Position numbers and translations under genes: made by a program
Shown here: positions 34,173-41,318 of the stretch, one piece after another
Numbering within the stretch: the first letter of the stretch is position 1
How the letters are laid out: the number at the start of each line of letters is the position of its first letter
Origin: JADJEI01 sp035328465
Lineage (GTDB): Bacteria > Bacteroidota > Ignavibacteria > Ignavibacteriales > Ignavibacteriaceae
Direction: 5' to 3'
Assembly (NCBI GenBank): GCA_035328465.1
Contig: DAOLIQ010000019.1
Location: 1 to 41,318, forward strand
DNA: 41,318 nt
Notes under the pieces: model-generated
Told to the model about the DNA's origin: nothing
Database searches by the model: none
What the model saw: the letters and a program-made list of their open reading frames with translations, nothing else

Positions 34173-34946
34173 TTATTGATTTCTGATCACTTGAGTAGAG
34201 GACGCCTGAGCAAGTGGAGTTAAAATTATTTCATTAATATTAACATTGCGGGGTCTGGAAGCACAAAACAAGACTGCTTCAGCAACATCGTCTGGGGTTA
34301 AGGGTTCTAAACCCTCATAAACTTTTTTAGCTCTTATTTTATCACCGGAGAATCTAACCTCGGCAAATTCTGTTTCCACCATCCCCGGATCCACTGAACT
34401 AACTCTAATGTTTTTATCAAGTACATCCAGTCTTATTGATTGTGTAAGTGCCTTAACGGCAAATTTTGTTGCAGCATAAACATTTCCAGATGGGTAAACT
34501 TCATGACCGGCAGTTGATCCAATATTAATTATATGACCTGATCCCAGGTCAACCATCAAAGGAATTATCTCTCTGGAAACATACAATAAGCCTTTGACGT
34601 TAGTGTCTATCATTTCTTCCCAGTGATCAACATTTGCAGCATATATTTTATCGAACCCTCGTGCAAGTCCGGCATTGTTTACTAATATATCAATTGATTT
34701 CCATTCGTTTGGGATATTATTTATCGCAGCTTTTACTTCGGAATAATTTTTAACGTTTATCTGAAGTGGCAGGATTGAGATTTGATATTTATTTGTTAGT
34801 TCGTTTTTTAGCTGATTCAATCTTTCAATCCTGCGGGCACAAAGAATTAAATCAGCCCCTTCCTTTGCAAATGCAATCGCGCAAGATTTTCCAATTCCCG
34901 AAGATGCACCAGTGATAAAAACTTTTTTCCCAGCAAGACTATTCAT
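34173..34946 (-). CDS. Short-chain dehydrogenase/reductase, YdfG-like
   Basis: The 257 residues form a classical SDR: the NAD(P)-binding TGASSGIG (12-19), basic ARRIERL after strand 2 favouring NADPH, NNAGLARG (90-97), the active-site triad S144, Y157 and K161 in YAATK, and VDPGMVETEF. The NNAGLA and PGMVETEFA details resemble YdfG, which reduces 3-hydroxy acids and malonic semialdehyde. The substrate here is unknown. It is the last gene of a minus-strand operon, 17 bases after amrS, and converges closely (14 bases) with the YciO gene. Confidence 0.88.
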   Translation of the reverse strand: MNSLAGKKVFITGASSGIGKSCAIAFAKEGADLILCARRIERLNQLKNELTNKYQISILPLQINVKNYSEVKAAINNIPNEWKSIDILVNNAGLARGFDKIYAANVDHWEEMIDTNVKGLLYVSREIIPLMVDLGSGHIINIGSTAGHEVYPSGNVYAATKFAVKALTQSIRLDVLDKNIRVSSVDPGMVETEFAEVRFSGDKIRAKKVYEGLEPLTPDDVAEAVLFCASRPRNVNINEIILTPLAQASSTQVIRNQ

Positions 34947-34963
34947 TTAATGATCCTTTATTA

Positions 34964-35998
34964 TTAAAAATTATTAAATATTCCATTAAGTTTGTTTAAA
35001 CAGTTCGGGCACTTACTATCTACGAGTTTATTGAATATCACCGAATGCCAATCTCTTTCAATTAATGAATAATGACATACAGGGCAGTAAGTTGTTTGTC
35101 CTTCTCTATTGTGAATATTGCCGACATAACAAAATTTTAAACCAGTCTTAAGAGCTAGGTTTCTTGCATTAACCAAAGTCATTGCGGGCGTAGCAATTTT
35201 ATTTCTCATTTTAAAATCAGGATGAAATGCTGTAAAATGTAATGGAATTTCATCCCCGAGGTTCTTCAATATCCAATTGCACATCCGCTGAATTTCATCA
35301 TCGGAATCATTTTCGTCAGGAATTAAAAGCGTAGTGATTTCAAACCAGACTGAAGTTTCATTTTTTAGCCAGAGCAGTGTATCTAAAATATCATCAAGAT
35401 GAGAGAAGGTAATTTTGTTATAAAATTTTTCGCTAAAAGCTTTAAGATCAACATTGGCAGCGTCAATAAACCGGTAAACATCTTTCCTTGCTTGTTTATC
35501 AATGTAACCAGCAGTGACCATTATATTTTTAACATTTACTTCACGAGCTATTCGTGAAATATCGATAACATATTCACCAAATATAGTGGGATCGTTATAA
35601 GTGTAAGCAATAGAGGGGACGGATTTTTTTAATGCAAGTGCAACTACTTCCTCAGGTGTCGCGGTTAAGGAGTTAGTTTCATCGAGTCGTGCTTTACTGA
35701 TTGACCAATTTTGACAAAACTTACAACCAAGATTACATCCAGCTGTCCCAAAACTTAATACACTGCTGCCTGGTAAGAAGTGATTCAATGGTTTTTTTTC
35801 AATTGGATCAATTGCAAAACCTGTTGGTCTGCCGTAGCCAGTAGAATACAATTTACCTTCAATGTTTTGTCGAATGAAACAAAATCCAACTTGTCCATTT
35901 CCGATTTCACAATAGCGCGGACACAGAGTACATTTTATTCTCCCGTTTGGTAAAGCTGACCACCAATCAGCAAGTTTTAATTCTATTTCCTTCGTCAT
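34964..35998 (-). CDS. amrS: AmmeMemoRadiSam-system radical SAM enzyme
   Basis: The 344 residues carry an N-terminal cysteine-rich start (C23, C26, C30, C40), then GTAGCNLGCKFCQNW with the radical SAM cluster C88-x3-C92-x2-C95, and YTYNDPTIFGEYV. TAGYIDKQARKDVYRF and a C-terminal zinc-ribbon-like part (CPVCHYSL...CPNCLNKL) follow. This is the AmrS type (pyruvate-formate-lyase-activating-like), whose substrate is not known. Its usual partners, an AMMECR1-domain and a Memo-like protein, are not in this window. It sits between pyk (24 bases upstream) and the SDR gene. Confidence 0.92.
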   Translation of the reverse strand: MTKEIELKLADWWSALPNGRIKCTLCPRYCEIGNGQVGFCFIRQNIEGKLYSTGYGRPTGFAIDPIEKKPLNHFLPGSSVLSFGTAGCNLGCKFCQNWSISKARLDETNSLTATPEEVVALALKKSVPSIAYTYNDPTIFGEYVIDISRIAREVNVKNIMVTAGYIDKQARKDVYRFIDAANVDLKAFSEKFYNKITFSHLDDILDTLLWLKNETSVWFEITTLLIPDENDSDDEIQRMCNWILKNLGDEIPLHFTAFHPDFKMRNKIATPAMTLVNARNLALKTGLKFCYVGNIHNREGQTTYCPVCHYSLIERDWHSVIFNKLVDSKCPNCLNKLNGIFNNF

Positions 35999-36022
35999 TG
36001 AGAATAAATATTTACGAACTGA

Positions 36023-37453
36023 TTACAAAGTTTCAAATTTAATCCAGTTAGTTCTGCTTTTCTCGGAGTAGGGAGCCGCTGCTGCGAATATAACAATATC
36101 GTTCTTCTTAACATGCCCGGAATCAAGAATAATTTTTTTTGCTCTGTCAATTGCAAGATGCTCTTTATCTATTTCATCCATAAAAAGAGAAATGACACCT
36201 CTCTGCAGGCATAAAGCATTCATTGTATCAAAGTTGTTTGAGATTGCAATAATTTTTGTATCAGGTTTGTATTTCGATAATATTCGAGCGGTTCTCCCAT
36301 GAAATGTAAAGACAACTATAGCCGCTGCATTTATTTGATCACTCATTAACGAAATTGCTTTACCGAGAGAGTCAAAAAGATTTTCATCTAATTCTTTAGG
36401 AAGTTCAAATTGGATAGAAGGTTTTGCCGGCAAATGCTTTTCGGAATTTGAAATTATATCAGACATAATTTGTACAGTAGCAGCCGGGTATTTACCAACA
36501 GAAGTTTCACCGCTTAGCATCACAACATCAGTTCCATCCCATACAGCATTTGCAACATCGGAAGCTTCAGCCCGGGTGGGCACAGGGTTATGAATCATTG
36601 ATTCAAGCATCTGTGTAGCAGTAATTACAAGTTTTCCGACTTCATTGCATCTCTTTATTATATGTTTTTGAATTACCGGAACTTCTTGCGGCGGAAGTTC
36701 AACACCGAGATCGCCGCGGGCAATCATAATTCCATCAGAAGCATCGAGAATTTTTTCAAATTCATTCAGGGCTTCTTTCTTTTCGATCTTTGCAATGATT
36801 GATTTAGTAACACCTTTTTCATTTAGCCATTCCCTTAATTGAATGATATCTTCAGCTTTTCGTACAAATGATAAGGCTATGTAATCAACTCTTTCACTTA
36901 GTGCAAACTCAAGATCTCTTAAGTCTTTATCCGTAATGGAAGGAGTAGAAAGTTTCATACCCGGAAGGTTCATTCCTTTTTTCGGTTTTAATATTCCCCC
37001 TTCCTCTATTTTGCAAACAAGTGAAGTTATTTTCTTATCGATGATTTTTAGTTTTATTAGACCATCATCAATTAGAATTCTTTCACCAACCATTGCATCT
37101 TTAATTAGTCTTTTGTACGAAGTTGAAATTATTTTATTATTACCTTTTATTTCATCAATAGTTATTTCTATTTCATCATTTGCAAAAAGAATAATTTCAG
37201 ATTCGTCAAGTTCCCCAATTCTGATTTTCGGTCCTTGCAGATCAACGAGGATAGCTAATGGAGTATTTTCTTCTATACATGCAGTATGGATATTAGAATA
37301 AATTTCTTTGTATGATTCATAATTACCATGAGAAAAGTTCAATCGTATCCCGCTCATTCCTTTCTGAATAAGCGATCTAATTGAATCAACTGAAGATGTT
37401 GCGGGACCTAAAGTGCAAAGAATTTTTGTTTTATTAGTTCTATTAATATCCAT
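36023..37453 (-). CDS. pyk: Pyruvate kinase
   Basis: This 476-residue enzyme makes pyruvate and ATP from phosphoenolpyruvate and ADP. Motifs are TKILCTLGPATSS (8-20), IRLNFSHG, the signature SIIAKIEKKEALNEFEKILDASDGIMIARGDLGVELPPQEV, TATQMLESM and the C-terminal allosteric domain. The length equals bacterial type II enzymes. The Lon-like gene upstream ends with TGA directly followed by the pyk ATG, so the two are translationally coupled. Linking a glycolytic enzyme to a protease in this way is unusual, and its meaning is unknown. Confidence 0.96.
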   Translation of the reverse strand: MDINRTNKTKILCTLGPATSSVDSIRSLIQKGMSGIRLNFSHGNYESYKEIYSNIHTACIEENTPLAILVDLQGPKIRIGELDESEIILFANDEIEITIDEIKGNNKIISTSYKRLIKDAMVGERILIDDGLIKLKIIDKKITSLVCKIEEGGILKPKKGMNLPGMKLSTPSITDKDLRDLEFALSERVDYIALSFVRKAEDIIQLREWLNEKGVTKSIIAKIEKKEALNEFEKILDASDGIMIARGDLGVELPPQEVPVIQKHIIKRCNEVGKLVITATQMLESMIHNPVPTRAEASDVANAVWDGTDVVMLSGETSVGKYPAATVQIMSDIISNSEKHLPAKPSIQFELPKELDENLFDSLGKAISLMSDQINAAAIVVFTFHGRTARILSKYKPDTKIIAISNNFDTMNALCLQRGVISLFMDEIDKEHLAIDRAKKIILDSGHVKKNDIVIFAAAAPYSEKSRTNWIKFETL

Positions 37454-39925
37454 TCAATTTTTACGTCCTCTTTCAGGGGTTGATGAAACAGTAGTTGTTC
37501 GTGATTTATATTTCATCGCTCTAGCTTTCAGGTACATATCTTTAATTTTTTTCTCAACAAGATAAAAGACAGAATTTTTTTCATATCCTTTTACTCCTCG
37601 TTTTCCAGCCTTTGCCGAGGTGAGTATCTCAATACCTTCTTCGACTCGTGTTATCGGGTAAATATGAAATTGTCTATTCTTTACTGCATCAATCACTTCA
37701 TCCTTTAACATTAATTCTTTAATATTGAGTGCAGGGATAATAACACCTTGTGTTCCAGTTAAACCGAATGACTTGCAAACATCATAAAATCCCTCAACTT
37801 TTTCATTCACTCCTCCAATTGGTTGTACATCCCCCTTTTGATTTAGAGAACCGGTAACAGCAATTGATTGCTTCAGCGGTAAGCCTGAAAGTGTAGACAA
37901 TAATGCGAAAATTTCTGCACAAGAAGCACTGTCGCCGTCAACTGTACCATAGGATTGTTCGAAAACAAGATTGGCATTAAAACTTAGCGGCAAATCTTGT
38001 CCAAAAGTTTCTTTGAAATAACCTGATATTATTAGTACACCTTTATTATAATGTCTTCCGCTCATCCCGGCTTCACGTTCAACATTAATAATATTACCAT
38101 TTCCAAGTGAAACAGTAGCTGTAATTCGAGTAGGTCGTCCGAAAGAATAAAAATCAGCATTGTAAATTGCGAGCCCGTTCACTTGCCCCACCCTTTCGCC
38201 TGTCGTATCCATCAAGAAAGTTTTGTCTTCGAACATTTCTGTAATTTTTTCCTCAAGAAGCCCGTGCCGTTCACGGCTAAACTCATAGGCTTTTTTCACG
38301 TGTGCAAAGCTAACGATATTGAAACCATCATCCTTTGCCCAAAAACTTGCCTCACGGGCAATATCAGCAATTTTAGAAAAACGAGTTGTGAGCTTATTTT
38401 TCTGACCTGCAAATATTGCAGCCGTTTCAATTAAATAAGCAATTGCAGATTTATCAAACTCAAGAAGGTTTTCTTCTTTGATTAGCTTCTTAATTACTTT
38501 AACATACTCATTAATTACTTTATCTGAACGAATTATTTCGTAGTCGAAATCTGCTTTTATCTTGAACATTTTTTTGAAATCATATTCTCTTTCGGAAAGT
38601 AATGAATAAATTGCTTGAGAGCCCAGTAGAATTACTTTAGTTCCAATATTAATTGGTTCCGGTTTAAGCATTAAATTTGACATTTGGAAAGGTCCCGGAG
38701 CATCCTGTATTTCGAGTTGGTGATATGTGAGTACACGTTTTAAAATTTTCCAAACTCCGGGTTCTTCAAAAAGATGCAGCACATTTAATACGAGGTACCC
38801 GCCATTTGCCCGTAAAAGTGAACCGCTTTTAATTCTGGTAAAATCACTGTACCACCCTCCTTTGCCGTCATTAAGTCGTTCAATTGTTCCGAAGAGATTT
38901 GAGTAAGTGGGCGAGGTTTCAATTATGATAGGGCACATCGTCGTATCGGAATTATCAAGAATGATATTCACATCATATTCTTTAAAGTAATCAATTATAA
39001 ATCCTTCTTCAGTTGCTTCACCTTCGGGTTTTAATCCCTTAAACACCTGGATATTTCCTAAAATATTTTCCTCGGCGGAATTTAGGTAAGCTAAAATTTT
39101 GGAATCTTTATAATTTTCCTTAAGATTACCAATAACTGCATTGACGACTATCAATGTTGCTTGTCTTTCAAGTTCAGCTATTTTTTGTTGAAATTTTTGA
39201 CTTAGTTTTAATCCATTCTTAAATAATTCCTGGAGCTTATCTTGATGGCTGGTGTAATTCTTAAAAATATCTTGTGCTTGCTCTTTAGTTAGTTTCCCTT
39301 GTTTCAGTAATTCCTCCACCTGGTAAATGGGCACGGGTGTTCCATTTATTATTGGCAGGATATCGGGACGTGCGCTTTCACCAACTTTTATCTGTCCAAG
39401 CGAAAAATTTTGTTTTCTGATTGTCGCATCAAATGCTGTGAGCAGTTTTTGTTCTTCTGAAGTATAATCTTCAATGATCTTTTTCTTTCTGTTTTGATAA
39501 TGTTCACTTTCAAGCGACTGTGGAATTTTTTCTTTTAGAATTGAAATGGCAGAGTTCAATTCTTGTTTGAAAACTTTTGCTTTTCCTTTTTCGAACACTA
39601 ATAGAGTTGGCTGATCGGGATTTCTAAAATTATTTACATAAGCGTAATCATATAAACTAGAACAATCATCGCTAATTGTCTCAAGCATTTTTTTTACAGT
39701 GGTTGCTTTGCCAGAGCCCGAAAGTCCGGTGATAAAAATATTATATCCGGGGCTTTTTAAATCCACTCCAAGTTTTATGGCTTTTAAAGCTCGTTCCTGA
39801 CCAAGTATGCCTTCGAGAGGTTTTACATCGATGGTGGAATCGAAGTCAAATATGTGAGGATCGCAGCGCCATCTTAAATCTTCGATGCTTAATTCTTTAT
39901 GTTTAGGTGCTTTTGGTGATTTCAT
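37454..39925 (-). CDS. Lon-like ATP-dependent protease (AAA + S16 domain)
   Basis: This 823-residue protein of the AAA_32/LonB-like family, not classical Lon, lacks the N-terminal Lon substrate domain. Walker A is GLSGSGKAT (67-75). A long inserted helical region (about 115-290) follows, then the rest of the ATPase with IVESS-like ITSPTYSNLFGTIER and LLRANGGYLVLN (about 334-381). The S16 protease domain (about 570-780) has S666 in DGDSAS and K709 in NEKVEGF as the catalytic dyad. It is soluble, with no membrane segment between the ATPase motifs, unlike archaeal LonB. It is first in the minus-strand operon, 45 bases from the promoter. Confidence 0.9.
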   Translation of the reverse strand: MKSPKAPKHKELSIEDLRWRCDPHIFDFDSTIDVKPLEGILGQERALKAIKLGVDLKSPGYNIFITGLSGSGKATTVKKMLETISDDCSSLYDYAYVNNFRNPDQPTLLVFEKGKAKVFKQELNSAISILKEKIPQSLESEHYQNRKKKIIEDYTSEEQKLLTAFDATIRKQNFSLGQIKVGESARPDILPIINGTPVPIYQVEELLKQGKLTKEQAQDIFKNYTSHQDKLQELFKNGLKLSQKFQQKIAELERQATLIVVNAVIGNLKENYKDSKILAYLNSAEENILGNIQVFKGLKPEGEATEEGFIIDYFKEYDVNIILDNSDTTMCPIIIETSPTYSNLFGTIERLNDGKGGWYSDFTRIKSGSLLRANGGYLVLNVLHLFEEPGVWKILKRVLTYHQLEIQDAPGPFQMSNLMLKPEPINIGTKVILLGSQAIYSLLSEREYDFKKMFKIKADFDYEIIRSDKVINEYVKVIKKLIKEENLLEFDKSAIAYLIETAAIFAGQKNKLTTRFSKIADIAREASFWAKDDGFNIVSFAHVKKAYEFSRERHGLLEEKITEMFEDKTFLMDTTGERVGQVNGLAIYNADFYSFGRPTRITATVSLGNGNIINVEREAGMSGRHYNKGVLIISGYFKETFGQDLPLSFNANLVFEQSYGTVDGDSASCAEIFALLSTLSGLPLKQSIAVTGSLNQKGDVQPIGGVNEKVEGFYDVCKSFGLTGTQGVIIPALNIKELMLKDEVIDAVKNRQFHIYPITRVEEGIEILTSAKAGKRGVKGYEKNSVFYLVEKKIKDMYLKARAMKYKSRTTTVSSTPERGRKN

Positions 39926-39970
39926 TTTACCCCTAATAATTTTTTTTGCATTTTTCTCTTAATCTTTCCT

Positions 39971-40001
39971 CAAAACTAATCATTAAAAAATTTATTATCA
40001 A
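39971..40001 (-). promoter_or_regulatory. Promoter of the Lon-like/pyk/amrS operon
   Basis: On the minus strand TTGATA (40001-39996), 17 bases, TAGTTTTG (39978-39971): the fourth exact copy of the promoter layout found at lexA, uppS and prs, with one change in the -35 hexamer. It leaves a leader of about 40 bases. Confidence 0.8.
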
Positions 40002-40073
40002 AGAAAGTTTCGATGACCTTTTTATTTTAACGATCACAGTTTTAGTTAATTTTAAAATTATTCAGGAATTGCG

Positions 40074-41204
40074 ATGAACCTTCAAAATGTTAGAGAGCTT
40101 TTTCCGCATATAAAAAGAAATATCATCTACTTAAATCATGCTTCACGGGGACCGCTTTGCACGCCGGTGATTGATTCAATAAATCTCGCAATAGCCGAAC
40201 AATCAACCGAGCGGATTGATGACTACCCATCATTTCTAAATCTTATGGAGGAGACACGTGAACTATTAAGTAAAATGATTAATGGTGATCCTGATCGAAT
40301 TGCTTTTTTAGATAACACCACCAATGCTATAAATGTGCTTGCGAACGGTATGAATTGGAAACGGGGGGATAGAATATTATTGAATGACATTGAATTTCCT
40401 GCGAATGTTTATCCTTTTTTAAATCTTCAGAATGAAGGTGTGGAAGTGGACTTCGTAAAATCCAACAACGGAGTAATTTCTGCGGAGAAAATAATTGAAG
40501 CAATTAAGCCGTCAACAAAATTAATTTCCATTAGTGGCGTTCAATTTCTATCAGGCTATCGTGTTGACATGGAGCTTATTGGAAAAGTTTGTAGGGAGAA
40601 AAATATAATTTTTTCTGTTGATGCGATACAAGCATTGGGGGCTGTTCAGGTTGATGTGAAAAAGTGCAATATTGATTTTCTTGCATCCGGTTCACAAAAA
40701 TGGATGTTAGGGCTACAAGGCTTTGCTTTTATTTATATAGCAAAACATTTACAGGAAACTATGCAGCCTAAAAATATCGGCTGGCTATCTGTTGAAGATG
40801 CATGGAATTTACTTCATTATAATTTGAAGTTAAAAAATTCTGCACTCGTTTTTCAAGGGGGAACCATTAACAATTTCGGTGTGTATGCACTCAATTCTGC
40901 TTTAAAACTTTTTTTCGATTTTGGTCTTGATAACATCGAATCTAATGTAATTAGTAATTCAAAATACATAATCCAAAATCTGAATGAGTTAGGATATTCT
41001 TCATCATTAACCGGTTTAACTGTACTGAATATTGGGGGGATTGTTAGTTTTGCTCATCCGAAATCTGAAGAAATTTATCGGGATTTAGCTAAGAAAAAAA
41101 TATTTATATCCTCACGTGAAGGCTTTATTAGAATATCTCCTCATTTTTATAATACCAAAGATGAAATAGATTGTTTACTTTCTGAACTTAAAAAGTGCTG
41201 TTAA
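40074..41204 (+). CDS. Class V aminotransferase-fold PLP enzyme
   Basis: The 376 residues have the fold of cysteine desulfurases and isopenicillin-N epimerase-like enzymes. YLNHASRGPLCTPV (19-32) is the substrate-side start. SVDAIQALGA holds D183 and Q186, which contact PLP, and SGSQKWMLG holds the PLP lysine K209. FQGGTINNFGVYAL lies in the C-terminal part. There is no clear cysteine-containing mobile loop of the SufS/IscS type, so a desulfurase role is doubtful. The reaction is unknown. CAGGAA precedes ATG. It is divergent from the Lon-like operon. Confidence 0.88.
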   Translation: MNLQNVRELFPHIKRNIIYLNHASRGPLCTPVIDSINLAIAEQSTERIDDYPSFLNLMEETRELLSKMINGDPDRIAFLDNTTNAINVLANGMNWKRGDRILLNDIEFPANVYPFLNLQNEGVEVDFVKSNNGVISAEKIIEAIKPSTKLISISGVQFLSGYRVDMELIGKVCREKNIIFSVDAIQALGAVQVDVKKCNIDFLASGSQKWMLGLQGFAFIYIAKHLQETMQPKNIGWLSVEDAWNLLHYNLKLKNSALVFQGGTINNFGVYALNSALKLFFDFGLDNIESNVISNSKYIIQNLNELGYSSSLTGLTVLNIGGIVSFAHPKSEEIYRDLAKKKIFISSREGFIRISPHFYNTKDEIDCLLSELKKCC

Positions 41205-41290
41205 ATTTGGCAGAGAATTATTCAGTAAAAATTTTAACAATTATTTTTATATTGAATTATAAATTAATAAGAAAATATTTCGAGAGTACT

Positions 41291-41318
41291 ATGATCAGAA
41301 ATTTTTCGGCAGAATCGT
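41291..41318 (+). CDS. Possible start of the next gene (cut by the window edge)
   Basis: ATG at 41291 opens a frame MIRNFSAES that runs off the window. GAGAG lies a few bases upstream. Only nine codons are visible, so it cannot be identified. Confidence 0.3.

Noticed and set aside
1..41318. CRISPR arrays, insertion sequences, phage genes or integration sites
   Set aside because: I found no regularly spaced repeats, transposase or integrase motifs, or tRNA-flanked borders anywhere in the window.

Overview
The window is AT-rich chromosomal DNA from a Gram-negative bacterium of the Bacteroidota/Chlorobiota group, most likely Ignavibacteria (taxon inferred from gene content only). The evidence is a fused lpxC-fabZ gene, the order uppS-bamA-ompH-ompH-lpxD-lpxC/fabZ-lpxA, separate rfaE1 and rfaE2 genes, several secreted beta-helix and beta-propeller proteins, and promoters with the Bacteroidota-type -7 element TAnnTTTG. 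Nearly everything is chromosomal housekeeping. I found no phage, insertion sequence, CRISPR array, tRNA or rRNA, and no gene-free stretch longer than about 200 bases.

Layout. 1-726 (-): start of a secreted beta-helix protein that runs off the left edge. 923-2011: ilvE, followed by a terminator. 2169-3537: a lexA operon with its own promoter and a perfect palindromic operator, carrying two small unstudied genes (a WYL-like domain and a degenerate nuclease-like protein). 3644-9201: the outer-membrane biogenesis operon uppS-bamA-ompH-ompH-lpxD, closed by a terminator. 9370-14297: lpxC/fabZ, lpxA, a LipM-like octanoyltransferase, panB and a secreted propeller protein. 14416-25648: a tightly packed run of rfaE1, rfaE2, tamB, rnr and a very large protein joining a HExxH metalloprotease, a PD40 propeller and an Omp85-like barrel. 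25711-26764: an FmdB zinc ribbon and a membrane-anchored envelope protein, divergent. 26801-31308: prs, rplY, pth, then the membrane pyrophosphatase hppA. 31379-33029: rpsF-ssb-rpsR-rplI, closed by a strong terminator facing rpmB (-). 33547-34158: a YciO-type protein. 34173-40001 (-): an operon of a Lon-like protease, pyk, amrS and a short-chain dehydrogenase. 40074-41204: a class V aminotransferase-fold enzyme. A possible next gene starts at 41291.

The central third is an envelope factory. UppS makes the undecaprenyl carrier precursor. LpxA, LpxC and LpxD start lipid A. RfaE1 and RfaE2 make the ADP-heptose precursor of the LPS core. BamA inserts outer-membrane proteins with OmpH/Skp chaperones, and TamB bridges the periplasm. 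The most unusual items are the protease-propeller-barrel fusion linked to tamB, the lexA operon passengers, and a promoter module (TTGAyA, 17 bases, TAnnTTTG) that recurs exactly at four operon heads.
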